This document shows, piece by piece, positions 1 through 12,299 of a DNA stretch of 64,000 nt. The DNA comes from Cryptomeria japonica (Eukaryota; Streptophyta; Pinopsida; Cupressales; Cupressaceae): contig NC_081409.1 of assembly GCF_030272615.1 (NCBI RefSeq), positions 20,958,260 to 21,022,259 on the forward strand, read 5' to 3'. A model generated the notes under the pieces. That model was not told the origin of the DNA, searched no databases, and saw nothing but the letters and a program-made list of their open reading frames with translations. The position numbers were made by a program, and so were the translations under genes. Every line of letters begins with the position of its first letter. The first letter of the stretch is position 1.

Positions 1-83
1 TTGCTAGGATTTGTGTGGGAGTTATGCAAGGCACCGATATGCCCTTATCTATCGAGATTAACTCCAGATTGGGGAAATGCAAC

Positions 84-2340
84 CAATCTATGGGTGTATG
101 CACGAAGTTGTGGTACCAAAAAGGTGCCACACTTCAAAAAAAAATTAAATTGTCATAATGCGTGCACAATATGACCTTTTCAAACCACAAAAAAGCAGAA
201 GTTTGCATTTTGGATGCATTCTGCACTCTCGAACCCACGTTTTGACAATTTGGGGTGCCATTTCTTGCACTCACCCTTTGTATAAGCCTTATATTGGGCA
301 CTAAGTTGTCCATCTCTCATCAAAATTCTGCCACAACATCGAAGAGCTCGAAAAGGTATGTATTTTTGTTTTCTTATTGTCATTTTTTTTATTAATTTGA
401 AGATTAAACTAGGTTTCTTGATTTGAATTTATTTTCATTATCAGGAAATAAGATTAGACAAGAAAATGTTGAAAACACTCAATCACCTCCTCATGAAGAC
501 CATATTGAAGAAGAAGCACATCAAAAACCTCCTACAATCCCTAGACATCCCATAGGTACACAAGAAAACCTATTAGGTCAAATAGAAAATAGCCAAAAAG
601 ATCTTGAAGGTTTAATCACAAGGCTAAAAGATTCCACTAGAATAAAACCCCATAGGAAAAACCTTGCCAGTTATTTGCAATCTATTGTATCTCTCATACA
701 ATCCATGAGTGGGCAAATAAATTTTTGGTCCAGTAAGAAGGAAGAACAAAAGTAATTTTATACTGACAAATTATCATATGTGGTAGTGAAGAAAAAGAAA
801 ATTAATAAATTTGACTTGTGTGCTCTTTTTACAGACCCCCAAACGAATCAACCTTTACACCCTAGATGTAGGAGAATCCCTATTTATTGGTGTCATCATG
901 AAGAAATTAAGAATAATTTTTGGGATAGGTGGTGGATGGTATTTGATCAGCCCCCATGCAATAATCATAAGGTACCCCAATACTTTTTGAGAAAACTGTA
1001 CTATGAGTTTGTCCTTGATGAGATCCTAAACTATTTTGATTTTCTAGATTTCCAAGGTGGAGGTGGGGGTTCCTCACATGATAGAGAGGGTGCACATCGT
1101 GTCCCAAATCTCCCACCAAGACCCTTGGCCAGACCTATGATGGAGCATGTTATCATTCCTTCCATTGTGAAGGAGAGTGTTGAGGTCGAAACTCTAGACT
1201 CCATTAGCTCACTCACTCAGACCCTTATACAATATGCTAGGCATCTAGTAGAGGGTGATGCGAGTGACGATGGTGATTCTTCTAGGCATTGAGTTCTAGT
1301 TCATTTATGTCAATCTTGTGGTTCTCTTTGCACTTATGATCCTAATTGTACTGAGAATGCATGTGCAGGAGCAGAGTTTACTACAGAGAACATTGTCATG
1401 ATAGAATCCTTGTTGAACAAAACATTTGGCATTGATACCTAGGTGAATTTAATTACAAGTTCATTTCATTATTTTTATTAAATCTTATATGTAAATTTAA
1501 TAATATATCTAAATTAGTAAATTATTATGATAAAAAATCAGGGTCAAAGTGTTCACAATACTAGCAACATTCCTGCAGCGCCCTTTTTCACGACTTCGTC
1601 GACTCCACAGGTATACAACGAGTGAAGAAATATAATTATTATATGTAGATAGTTGAACCTTATGTGAATGAGTTTCTAATTACTCAATTTGGATGTCAAA
1701 TAGTTTGATGCTAGAGCTTCAACATCAGCACCTTGTAGTGTATTTCATCAACAATCTTTTACCCTGGTAAGCAATTTATCTTTAATATTGTTATTAAATA
1801 ATATAGATAGTTTTGGTGATTGATCAATATACTTTGTTTAATTTTCAGATGTTGACATCAGAGACTCTTGTTGTTCACGTGTCAATGGAGCGTGGTGTTG
1901 CTACAGTAGTAGCAAGTTCAACTGCTTTGACATAAGTATGAGACATATTTGTAAATTTAGTAAATTTAGCATTACATTTGTTATCTTAATAATATATTAT
2001 TAAAAATTTTAACGACACTTGTATTTAGTTTAATTTATATTGTGATGCCCACAGGAGGGGCTTTTCACTCCAGATCATGAACGTGCACCTATTATGGATG
2101 AACATCATGATTATTTGTATGCGGTAAGTGACTATTCTATTATATGTCATTCTAAAATTCAATTTTTGTATATGCTAACATCTTTCTTTTCATCGTATCA
2201 GATGGAGTTACAAAAAGGTCTAGAGAGGAGGTCAAGTGGGCGTACTCGAAAGACAACTGCATCATATACATCTCCATCCCCCTGACAGGAAAAGCTATCT
2301 CGTGATTTTTTTCCTTCCCCTAGAGGGAAATGAATAGAAT
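84..2340 (+). mobile_element. Copy 1 of putative gene-A DNA element
   Basis: The 5' part (about 84-140) resembles the 5' part of the better copy at 12964. Both have a short GC-containing block with GTG-GCAC and a run of A, followed by a leader and then the same exon series. The 3' end is not defined. After the gene's last codon at 2285 there is about 75 bp, and then another copy of the 5' motif begins near 2363. No flanking target-site duplication could be recognised. Calling this a transposon is inference from repetition and from the palindromic sites in the sister copy. Confidence 0.4.
445..2285 (+). pseudogene. Gene A, copy 1: multi-exon gene of unknown function
   Basis: Function not recognised. 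Exons read with GT-AG borders are 445-1442, 1542-1610, 1704-1766, 1849-1935, 2055-2123 and 2202-2285, with phase-0 introns between them. The large exon encodes a Gln/Glu-rich N-terminal part, then a conserved core (CALF.DP.T, FW.RWWMVFD, PPCNN, YFLRK.Y.EFVL, a glycine run) and a C-terminal cysteine motif LCQSCGSLC. The last exon is basic (RRSSGRTRKTT) and ends in TGA. The copy is damaged. In-frame TAA (753-755), TGA (1290-1292), TAG before the donor at 1443 and TAA before the donor at 1936 interrupt it, and no ATG is evident where copy 2 starts. At the first of these stops copy 2 has a glutamine, so a C-to-T change is likely. Low protein similarity to copy 2 outside the core suggests an old split. 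Confidence 0.55.
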
Positions 2341-2362
2341 AGGGTCCTATGTTGTATGCCTA

Positions 2363-2420
2363 TATGGGGGTAAGTGCACAAAGAAGGTGGTCAAAAAGGG
2401 GGGTATAAGTGGACACTTTT
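2363..2420 (+). repeat. Third copy of the gene-A element 5' motif
   Basis: The stretch contains GTGCACAAAGAAGGTGGTCA followed by a run of G and then GTGGACAC. The start of copy 2 has GTGCACAAAGATGGTGGTCA followed by GTGGACAC. The orientation is the same as in the other two copies, so this looks like the start of another element fragment rather than an inverted end of copy 1. No gene A exon is recognisable between it and the assembly gap at 3036. Confidence 0.5.
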
Positions 2421-3035
2421 TTTCTGAAATCAGGTGAACCTGAACTTAGAGGCAAAATTTGAAAGTAATCCACTCAAAATATGAAGATAATCAAACAACA
2501 AATATTGTAGTACTTTGAATCTAGTTTCCAAACTACTAAACTTTTTCAAAATTGGATAAGACTAAGGGGGTCAAATCCTTCACGCACGAAAAACTGACCT
2601 ATTTTTTTTCTGAAAAACATAACATAGTGTTTGACGTGCGCACCAAAAAAGTCATAGTTAGATTTAGTATTTTGACAAATCCTTTGGCAGAAAGATAGTT
2701 AAGAGTGAGCACTAGAATATGTGTATTTGTTTGTTATTTTTTGTTGAGTATTTTTTTTTAATGATTTTTCCAATCGTGCACATCCTGAAAAATTCGGTAC
2801 CTGTTCATGCGGGAAGCATAAGTTGCACTAAACAAATCGAAAATACAATTTTATTTTTTTTAAATTGTAAAGAATCAAGTGCACTATAATAATATATAAA
2901 GTTTTTTAAATTTGGATATGTATATCAAAAGTTATTCAAAAAATGGTGCACCTATGTCTGTGAGAACTATGGAGACACTAGTAAAAGAAATTCAATAATA
3001 ATATGTTATTGTTGTTCAAATTGAAAAAAAAATTA
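2421..3035. other. Non-coding, AT-rich, no gene seen
   Basis: A low-GC stretch between the third 5' motif and the assembly gap. No open frame with recognisable content. It may be the interior of the fragmentary third element copy. Confidence 0.5.
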
Positions 3036-3535
3036 NNNNNNNNNNNNNNNNNNNNNNNNNNNNNNNNNNNNNNNNNNNNNNNNNNNNNNNNNNNNNNNNN
3101 NNNNNNNNNNNNNNNNNNNNNNNNNNNNNNNNNNNNNNNNNNNNNNNNNNNNNNNNNNNNNNNNNNNNNNNNNNNNNNNNNNNNNNNNNNNNNNNNNNNN
3201 NNNNNNNNNNNNNNNNNNNNNNNNNNNNNNNNNNNNNNNNNNNNNNNNNNNNNNNNNNNNNNNNNNNNNNNNNNNNNNNNNNNNNNNNNNNNNNNNNNNN
3301 NNNNNNNNNNNNNNNNNNNNNNNNNNNNNNNNNNNNNNNNNNNNNNNNNNNNNNNNNNNNNNNNNNNNNNNNNNNNNNNNNNNNNNNNNNNNNNNNNNNN
3401 NNNNNNNNNNNNNNNNNNNNNNNNNNNNNNNNNNNNNNNNNNNNNNNNNNNNNNNNNNNNNNNNNNNNNNNNNNNNNNNNNNNNNNNNNNNNNNNNNNNN
3501 NNNNNNNNNNNNNNNNNNNNNNNNNNNNNNNNNNN
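3036..3535. other. Assembly gap (500 N)
   Basis: Exactly 500 unknown bases, the usual placeholder size, so the true length is unknown. Open frames spanning it are artefacts. Confidence 0.99.
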
Positions 3536-3826
3536 ACAACGACCAATTAGCAATAATTGGTAGTTTGGACAACCTCACTTGGAAATTAAAAGTTAATCAT
3601 GCTCAGTATTACATAGTTGAAACTGGCATAGACAATGAGATGCAGAAATCTATTTGTCTTGATGAAAAATTGAAGAAAAAGATTAAAAAAAGGCAGCTTA
3701 AAAGGAAGCCATCGGACAAATAGTCGAAAAGACCATAGTAGAGTTTCTAAATCCTCATTAGAATTATTAAAACAAAGTGTCAATCATTCCTAGGTCCTAC
3801 ATAGTCTATATTGTAGTCTTTAGCAC

Positions 3827-4102
3827 ATGGGTCTGAAAGGAGATGGTGAATTCCTATTTGAGCAACCCAAGCTTGGGCAAAACAATGTTCAATTAGAAAT
3901 AATTGATGGTTTGAATATTCTAGATGAGGAATTGATAGTTGATCAAGACCAATATGACATAGTCCGAGTTGTCATAGATGATGAAGTTCGGAAGTCAGTA
4001 CAAATTGACATAGACCTCGAAAATCAAATCAAAGAAGAAGCAGAACTAGAAGCATTTCGACAATACGTTGAAAACCTTGAGTTTGAGTTCAAAATTTCTT
4101 GA
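3827..4102 (+). CDS. Acidic ORF of unknown function, 91 aa
   Basis: A start-to-stop frame encoding a strongly acidic protein (many Asp, Glu, Ile and Val) with a possible helical stretch near the end (ENQIKEEAELEAFRQYVENL). No family recognised. It lies just upstream of gag-like sequence of a decayed gypsy element and may belong to that element's leader region. It could also be a chance frame. Confidence 0.2.
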   Translation: MGLKGDGEFLFEQPKLGQNNVQLEIIDGLNILDEELIVDQDQYDIVRVVIDDEVRKSVQIDIDLENQIKEEAELEAFRQYVENLEFEFKIS

Positions 4103-5177
4103 TACCAAATCTTCATTCATAGATTGCATTAGAAATTCTTAGAAGCATACCTAGTTGCATTTAGTTGAGTCTTGCATCCACATTCTAGAGAGCCTTAAAG
4201 ATTCAATATCACTTTGGAATAACATTCATACCATTAACACATGCTCAAAAGGAAAAATACCAGATGGATCCTAACAATGACCCTTAGGTTAACCCCACAT
4301 GGAATATGAATTTGTCCACAAATCAACAAGCATAGGCTTAGAGACCTGCAACCTTATCAACAAATACAAACATGATGCCTTCCATTGGTGAGATACAACA
4401 TAATCTAACAAAAGAAGAATTGGAGGCAGCATAACAAGATCCAACAACACTTATGATCCTCAATTCCCTCATCAATAATTATAGAGACAGATATCTTGCG
4501 TTGTTAGTCCAAAATGGGGCCAAGTTACCTCTAGGGGTGGACACTTTAACAATATTGCTGCCAGGTGTGACATTGAATCAAAATATTCCTCAAGTGCCCA
4601 TTGTTACATAGACTCAAGCAACACTTGCTACATCAAGCCATGGGACCACAACTTCAACACGGTCAATGGTGGCATCAACAAGTACTAATGTTACATCCCA
4701 AATAATACCCAACACAACAATGCAAGCTACAATAGCTCAAAACACTGCTTCAGTAAGTATAAATCAACCTTCAGTTTTAGTTGGATCCACCTACAATGGC
4801 CAAAATGTGAATCAAGGGATAACTAGTTCAACTCAGCTGAATATCAATACACAATTTGCATACTTTACACCACCCGATGGGACTTATGGTGCACAATTAT
4901 GTGGTCAGTCCACATTTCAGCAAAATCCAAGATACTCCAACACTATCCCTTTTGTAAGAAGCACTTATCAAGTCAGTGCACCATTGACCCAAACAAAGAT
5001 CCTAACTCAACACACTAATACATTTGGTCTAAAATTCCGATGGAGAAGGTATATTGTGACCAAATTTGATTTTATTTTGAAAAAGTGCTCGAATTCCTCG
5101 GAATTTCGATGATAATTTCACATTTGGTATCGACAGAGAAGGCATTAGGAATGAATTTTTATTTTATTTTTAAAAGT

Positions 5178-5211
5178 GCCCATGTTCGTCGAAATTTCGA
5201 CGACAATGGGC
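5178..5211. repeat. 34-bp near-perfect palindrome
   Basis: The centre TCGTCGAAATTTCGACGA is a perfect 18-bp palindrome. It is flanked by GCCCAT on the left and ATGGGC on the right, with only the two intervening base pairs mismatched. It could form a stable hairpin or mark an element end. Confidence 0.85.
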
Positions 5212-5847
5212 ATTACTTCAAAAAAAAGAAACACCACAATTCACTTTAACCCAAAGCTGCAATCCCACGCTCCCGCGCAAGTAGAGCTCTATCACTCCCT
5301 GTGTGCAATCTCCTCCACCCAATCCTAAATCAAACTACCTGGCTATGAAAAGCATAGCTGTATCACTCCCACCCAACCCAGCATTTGAGCTTCACTGCGG
5401 CGACACATTCCAACTTTTACAACATTTCACGCAATTTAACAACTAAAAGGCTAGGGCGCTCTACTTCATATGAATTTCACATATGAATTTTCATTTTGGG
5501 GTTGCACATTATTGATTTAACATTCATAATATTGAATTTTGCATATGAATTTTGGACCTACTGCAAGGGAACTTTATGTCACACTATCGACAGCTAGATT
5601 ATCTATGAAGATCATGATTATCGACAGCTAGATTAACCTTGATCATGCTAACAAAATATGGAAGTTGAACCTTAACAATAAAATGTTGAAGACAACCCTT
5701 AAGTCTTGTTGAAGCTCCCATACATCATATCAGGAATAATCCTAAAAAGGACCTCTTTCCTTACATTCCCATCATCAGTATACTAGACCTAATAGACATA
5801 CTAGCATACATATTTCCTTTGAAACATAGCATTAATTCGCAAGGGCT

Positions 5848-6405
5848 TCAAGAATGATAGCTAGATAATTTCACCGCCAAAGCCATCGAGAGCCAACCAT
5901 CTTTCGCATCCAGCATCCTTTGGAAGGGGGCTAAATTCATGTTGATGACCCCAATTTTGTACACCTCCCATGCATCTTCTATTAGGGTTTTCTTTCTTTC
6001 CTTCTCTGCTTTTGCTTGGATGTGCTCCTCTTCCTCATCGTCTAAGTCCTCTTTTGAATCTGATGCGACGTAATTGCTCGAGTTGAAATACAGACCCAAC
6101 AAGCTTACCCAGCTGCTTAAATCCAGGTTCAAGATTTCGTTAGCAACAACCTGCCCATCCACAGAGCGAATAAACCCATCTATCTTTTGGATACATGCCT
6201 CCTTTGAATCCATAAAATCGACCATTGGGCAGAGCATGACTTCATAGACGAAACCATCACACCAATGTCTACTACCGCCCAAGATGGAGGTCACTAGTCT
6301 CCATACTGCATCTCCTGTCCTATCATCTGTATGAAACAACCTCCTACACTGCATTTGAAAACTTTCCTCTCTACACATGCAACTCAGATCGAAATGATGA
6401 ACCAT
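5848..6405 (-). CDS. Hypothetical protein, 185 aa, possible host gene piece
   Basis: A complete ATG-to-stop frame on the minus strand, unusually long for this AT-rich setting. Residues 1-115 look globular (several Trp, Cys and aromatic residues, for example RTGDAVWRLVTSILGGSRHW). Residues 116-145 form an acidic then Lys/Glu-rich stretch (SKEDLDDEEEEHIQAKAEKE) that could be a short coiled coil. The C-terminal part again looks helical. No family recognised and no intron evident. It sits in opposite orientation inside a gypsy fossil, so it may be a captured or retrocopied host fragment, or a single exon. The start was chosen because it is the first ATG of the open frame. Expression cannot be judged. 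Confidence 0.4.
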   Translation of the reverse strand: MVHHFDLSCMCREESFQMQCRRLFHTDDRTGDAVWRLVTSILGGSRHWCDGFVYEVMLCPMVDFMDSKEACIQKIDGFIRSVDGQVVANEILNLDLSSWVSLLGLYFNSSNYVASDSKEDLDDEEEEHIQAKAEKERKKTLIEDAWEVYKIGVINMNLAPFQRMLDAKDGWLSMALAVKLSSYHS

Positions 6406-9140
6406 TTCTACGACACTTAGTTGAATATCACATGCCTCCTCTCCACAAACACAATGGCCTTTTTATAATGATCAATCGTGAAACTACTGGGCCACAATTC
6501 TGGAATCGATTAGACCAGTTTGATTCCTCTCGATTGAATATTGTCCTTGATATCTTCCTGCAATATGCGCATAATCGTTCTGCAGTGCCAGCTATGTACC
6601 TCTGTTTGTTGTATTGCTCATACTCATCCTTCTCTCCTATCGAGATTGGTTTACCGAGATCCTTAGTACAAACTAAGGAGAAATTTCACATTTTTTAACC
6701 TATTCCTGCTCTGATGTTATGATTTGCACGATCATTATCGCTTCTTACTATCCTTAAGAGCTCTGTACTCTGTACCTCGTTAGTGATTTCTTCTTTTTCA
6801 TATCTTGACTCAATACTATTGAAGCTTTAGAGCATGTATTTCTTTTGGAGTCTCTATGAGCGAGATTGGGCAAATATGCAAATAACGATATACTGTTAGA
6901 CTTCATCAAGTAATTGAGAAAAGAATAATTAGAGTGGTACATGAATAACTATCCTCAACACTCAATCACTTGGGATGTAGTAAAACAAGAGAATTTTTAG
7001 CAAACTTTGGCACCCTAGAAATTCCAACTGAAAGTGTTAGTAGGATGCAAAACTTAACACAAGGAGACAATTAATTAGTTAAAAGCCATAACAAGAAATT
7101 TAAGGAAGTATATAGAAAAATGGAGGAACCTTTAAGTGAAAAATAGAAAATAGAATAGTTCATACACGTATTACATAGAGATATTTGAGAAAGATTGGAT
7201 GGAAGTACCTAACAAATATGTTTATTCAATTGCCATGGCATACCAGATTGAAGCTCAAATATGGAGAATACTGAAGAAAGATAGGAATGCTAAAATCCTT
7301 GAAGATTTACAAATAAAAGTACATAAATTAGTAGTACAACAAGTAAACAAGGTCGATGAACCTAAAAAGCCTAAGAAAATTTGGTATACATACTGTAATA
7401 GGTAAGGACGTATCCAAAACGAATGCCCCAAGGATAGATCAAAGAAGACACTAGCTACAATAAAATTAGTATGACCCAATTCTATGTACTATGTTATTTA
7501 TCAAGAATGAAATATACATCTAACAAAAGATTTTCTGAAGAAAAACCTCCAATCTAAAATGGAGGAAATCAATATTGTCATAATCACAACTATGATGTGG
7601 ATAAGAAAAGAAATGTTGGATACTAAATCCCACACTAATTAACAACAAAGTTATCATGACGACAATAGACAATCTAATTATAGAGGAGGTACATGAAGAG
7701 ATTGAAGCAATAGAAGAAGAAGTGATGCAAATTGTTTTCACTGTGGAAAAGTGGGACAACATGCATTTATATGTTGGGTGGAGAAGAAAGAGAAATGTGA
7801 TTTTTGCGAGCAAGACACTCAATATATATTTTCATATGAAAATGCAAGGATATTATTTCAAAAACTAGCTAGTCAACCTACCCAAAGTGATGAGTTAGAA
7901 AGAGAAGCAAGAGTGATTTCAAGATGCTACAACAAGGAAATAGAGGATGTCATAGAATGGATATGGGGTCCTTGGATAATTCTATGGAAGAGCACTCTAG
8001 AGGAAAACCAGTCATGGAGAATAAGAAGAAAAAGAAAACTAGATGGGAGAAGAAAGAACACATGTTCTAACTAGACAAGGTACTAATACTAGAAAGAATA
8101 AGAAGAAATAAATGGCCGAGGAAGGTTATGAAGAAGATTATAGTCTAGAAGAAGAAGATGATGAAGAACCAAAATATTTTTATCCAAATAAAAAGCAACA
8201 TGAGAGAGTGGTAGAGCAGGATAAATAATCAATAATTCGACAATAACATGAAGAGGAGGGTTGTTTCAGTAAGGAAGAGGTTAAAATTCTTTAAGAACTA
8301 GCAGCCCTTGCCAAACAAAAGGACTTGGTGCTTAAATTAAAACAATGGGGAAAGTACCGAAATAAGAAGAAACAAGTGAACCAGTTATTCGAGGACTGGA
8401 ATTAGAAGAATGGTTGAAAGTAATTAGAACCCAACCCGACCACCTCAAAGTTAAGGAGTATGTAAGTTAGTCAAGTGGTTGGATAAATAGACCAAATTTG
8501 TAGAAAATATATGTTACAAGGTTCACAAGGATGAAGAAGAGGCAAATCCAAAAATAGATATTAAGGTAGGAAAAGGAGAATGACAATTACAAGTAAAGAA
8601 GGATTCTAAAAATCACTATTATAATTAACCACTTAATATCTGAGAAGAAAACATAGCTATATTAGATAGCCCAAAAATGGCAACAATAGGAGACTATTAG
8701 GAAAGAACTAGTTGTATTATCGATAATTGAATTATTGACACAATTTGTGAAACTATTCCCCTAAACTTTCATGGAGATGAAGGGAATTAAGGAAGTAGGT
8801 ACTATGAAAATACATCTAAAGGAGAGCACTAAACCACATAGGAAAAGACCATACTACGTAAACCCGAACATGAAGAAAAGGGTGAAAATAGAGCTAAACA
8901 AAGCTATCCAAAGAAAGATTCATTATTACCCGTGTTGACTACTTAGCCAAATTGGTAGAAAATAAACTAGCCAAAGATTATATTGCATATACTGCTGCTA
9001 AATTCTTGTACAATAATATCATTATTAAATTTGAGTGCTCCTCAAGTATCACAAGTCATGAGGGAAAACATTTTGTCAATAAAATAATGTTGTCTTTTAT
9101 TATATTTGGCATAATAAAAGGTGAATTTCAATAATGTTGT

Positions 9141-10410
9141 CTTTGATTATATTTGGTATCTAAACTCATTGGTAAGTTCTTATGTAGCAATTTTTTGATT
9201 TTTTTTAGTTTGTCTATCCATTTGGAATGCACCAAAGCAGTTATAAAAATATCTTTGAAAGATGTATAAAAGTATATAGTTTCATAGAGTTCACAATATT
9301 TATTATTATACTATTTTTGAAACGTGATAATGAGCATGTGAATTACTTGAAGTATACAAAGAGTTTGATTTGATAATAGGGTAGGGTTCAAAAATTGTCA
9401 CAAGGATTAAAGGTCCCTTGCCATTCTAATGTAAAAATAGGCATTAGAAAGGAATTTCGCACCTTTTCCACACTCTTGCCACCCTACATCACTCTACATA
9501 GGATGTATGGTACAATCCCTATCTCATCCCTATTTACTTAACAATTTTTTTTAATATATGTTGTACATACAACCATTAATTCATTATAATGTATTGTAAG
9601 AGAATTTTATCTATAAACTTATCATGAAGTAATTATTATTATGTTGAGAGGCTAGGCAACAATAGGAGGCTAGCAAATCTGTGTAAACAAAAAGAAATGG
9701 TTAGTATTAGGGATAGTTACAAATTGAAAGTGGAGAATAGCATATCATGGATGTGAGAATTTGAAGACTATTAGTTATGCAAATGAAAAGTCTAGAATAT
9801 AGAGAAACTTGTTAACCAAAGAGATTCAAATAAGATTAAGAGTAGCTTGCTGGCCCATTTTATATTGCACCTAAAATAGTTGTGAACCCCTGTCTGAAAA
9901 CAAATTTGAATTCACATTGACATTGTTGTACATAATCTTGAGGTATGTCATTTACACCAATATTGCTAGCATTGATCGCTTATTTTCTCTCCTTCACTTA
10001 CAATTGTGTATTGTACCTTCTCTCATCTCTACAGCTACAACATTCCCATGTACATTAAAACTAAGCAACTAAACTTTGACAACCTTTAAGGAATTTGAAG
10101 AGTTAGACATTTCATAACTGACATTTCCTTTTAATTGCTGCAACTCTTACTCTTATTGGTCATAATCAGCTAGTGATATATTTAATTTTAAGGGTATTTG
10201 ATCCCAAGCTTCCTTGTTTGAGGTTTTCATCCTTGCTAAATTTTTTCATTTCTTGTATATAAAATACATCCAAATATATGGATGTGTTTATTTGTCCCAT
10301 TATTCAACTTTAATATATAAATTTTTAAATTAAAAAAATTCAACGCCTCGATGTATCTCAATATATTTTATATAGATTAAATTTAAGATATATATGCTAG
10401 TGTAATATTC
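9141..10410. other. AT-rich spacer, no gene seen
   Basis: No frame with recognisable content on either strand. A short local duplication (ATAATGTTGTCTTT repeated about 45 bp apart, near 9085-9160) sits at the edge of the gypsy fossil. Confidence 0.5.
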
Positions 10411-11848
10411 AAAAAAAGACTCTCTCGGTTTAGGTAGACTCAGATCCAATTGCTCGTGACAACACTTTCTCGGTTGCGACAAAAACTATTAGATGAGTTC
10501 AATGGAAAGTTGTACAATGCCCCATCTTTCAATCCACTCGTCGCGTCACCGAACTGTCTACTTGTATGTGTTCGAGTGGCCAGGTTTATGCTAGGAATGC
10601 CTTGGTTTTTCTCTCCAACTTGTCTAATCGATGTGGGCTACACCCTAGCAGCGAAATCGCTTAAGTGCTCAAGTTGCTCAAAGTTGTCAATATTTGGCAT
10701 CGCATTTCTCAGTGCTCATTAATCATAAGAATGAGTCGTCTGATCCTACAAGGTCATGTTATGGCACTCTAAAAAATCCTCTCTTGATTTAGGTAGACTC
10801 GGATCTAATTGCTTGTGGAAACACTTTCTCGGCTGTGACAAAAAGCATCAAATAAGTTCAATGAAAAGTTGCACAATTCCTCATCTTTCAATCCACTTAT
10901 CGCGACACTAAACTGTCAAATCATACGGGTCCAGATGGCTAGGTTTATGCTTGGAATGCCTTCATTTTTCTCTCCAACTCTTCCGATCAATGCGAGCCAC
11001 ACCCTAGCAACGAAATCGCTTAAGTGCTCAAGTTGCTCAAAGTTGTCAATATTCGGCATCACGTTTCTCAGTGCCTGCTAATCATAAGAACAAGCCATCT
11101 AATGCTACAGGGTCATGTTATGGCACTCTAAAATAGCCTCTCTCGATTTAGGTAGACTCGGATCCAATTTCTTGTGGTGACACTTTCTCGGTTGCGACAA
11201 AAAGTGTCAAATGAGTTTAATGAAAAGTTGCACAATGTCCCATCTTTCAATCCGCTCGTCATGGCACCGAACCATCAGCTCGTACACATCTGGGTGGCTG
11301 GTTTTATACTAAGAATTCCTTTGTTTTTCTCTCCAACTTGTTTGATCGATGCGGGCCACACCCTAGTAGCGAAATCGCTTAAGTGCTTAGGTTGCTCAAA
11401 GTTGTCAATATTTGGCATCACATTTCTTGGCGCCCGTTAATCATAATAATGAGCCGTCTAATTCTACAGGGTCATGTTATGGCACTCTAAAAAAGCCTCT
11501 CTCATTTTAGCTAGACTCAAATCCAATTGCTCGTGGTGACACTTTCTTGGTTGCGACAAAAAGTGTCAGATGAGTTCAATGAAAAGTTGCACAATGCCCT
11601 AACTTTCAATCTGCTCGTCGTGGTACCAAACTGTCAAATTATACACGTTCAAGTGGCCGAGTTTATGCTAGGAATGCCTTCATTTTTCTCTCTAACTTGT
11701 CTGATCGATGCATGCCACACCCTATCGACCATCCCATTTAAGTGCTCAAAGCGCAAAAAAGTTGTCAAACTTCGGTGACGCGTTTCTCGACTCCCATGAG
11801 ACATATGAATGAGTCATCTGATCTTACGGGGTTGTGCTATGACACTCT
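10411..11848. repeat. Tandem array, ~360-bp unit, four copies
   Basis: Four head-to-tail units, each opening with a CTCTCTCGGTTTAGGTAGAC-like stretch (near 10420, 10778, 11138 and 11500). Each carries GTTTATGCTAGGAATGCC in the middle and closes with a GGTCATGTTATGGCACTCTA-like stretch. The unit length is about 358-361 bp. The last unit diverges towards its end. Frames of 70-90 codons recur in each unit but show no recognisable protein. The array is related to the one at 16470-17680. Confidence 0.9.
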
Positions 11849-12299
11849 ATTAGGCTATGCATTAGATTAATAGACCTAAATACTCTTAAGTATTATTAAT
11901 TGTTGGGAGTCATTTAAAGTAGCTCTATTAGGGTATGCATTAGATGAATAGAAGTGTATGGGCTATGCAATTGTTTTAGAATGGGTATTGGTACGATGGT
12001 GTCTTACATTGTCTAATTTTGGTTCTTTCCATGTTTCCCTTATATAGTATTATTTTGACTATAACTATTAAATTTGTGTTGATCCCTATAAGCTTGTGTC
12101 TTGGATTACAAACACATATTTAGGTTCAAAGCTTAATTAACAATAAACTTTGGGTGCAATTATTCATTTAATCATTTGTACTGCGACTATGGATAACCAT
12201 GATAAATAATTTGCATTAACCAAAAAGCTATAAATCCATACAACATTGTATATCGATAAAAGTATCAAATATATCCAATACAAACAAATAGGCTTGCCA
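11849..12299. other. Spacer with a ~30-bp direct repeat
   Basis: The stretch CTCTATTAGG-TATGCATTAGAT-AATAGA occurs at about 11846 and again at about 11930. The remainder is AT-rich without recognisable genes and grades into the ~110-bp array. Confidence 0.5.

Larger units (their letters stand above)
5020..6950. other. Foreign segment inserted in the gypsy gag region
   Basis: Gag-like sequence stops near 5020 and resumes near 6950. The left edge has two diverged tandem copies of a ~100-bp sequence (about 5020-5115 and 5116-5215). Each starts ATTTGGT, has an AT-rich middle and ends in a TCG-rich palindrome. The segment contains one minus-strand open frame (5848-6405). No terminal inverted repeat or poly-A tail was recognised, so the mechanism of insertion is open. 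Confidence 0.4.
4255..9140 (+). mobile_element. Ty3/gypsy retrotransposon fossil, heavily decayed
   Basis: Gag-like sequence begins near 4260. It is rich in Asn, Gln, Thr and Ser, and its later part (about 6960-7480) is a Gag-type helical region followed by zinc-knuckle remnants. A clear knuckle of the C-X2-C-X4-H-X4-C form lies near 7725-7770. Short reverse-transcriptase-like sequence of the gypsy type is seen near 8800-8890 and integrase-like sequence near 8930-9095. Most of pol is missing. LTRs were not recognised. The element is broken throughout, with many breaks and large losses, and looks very old. Foreign DNA (about 5020-6950) interrupts the gag region. Confidence 0.6.

Noticed and set aside
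2978-3578. Frames of about 180 codons across the first gap
   Set aside because: Almost entirely unknown bases.
10450-11778. Similar 70-90 codon frames in each ~360-bp unit
   Set aside because: The recurrence follows from the tandem repeat; the second array opens in other frames, so there is no sign of selection on a protein.
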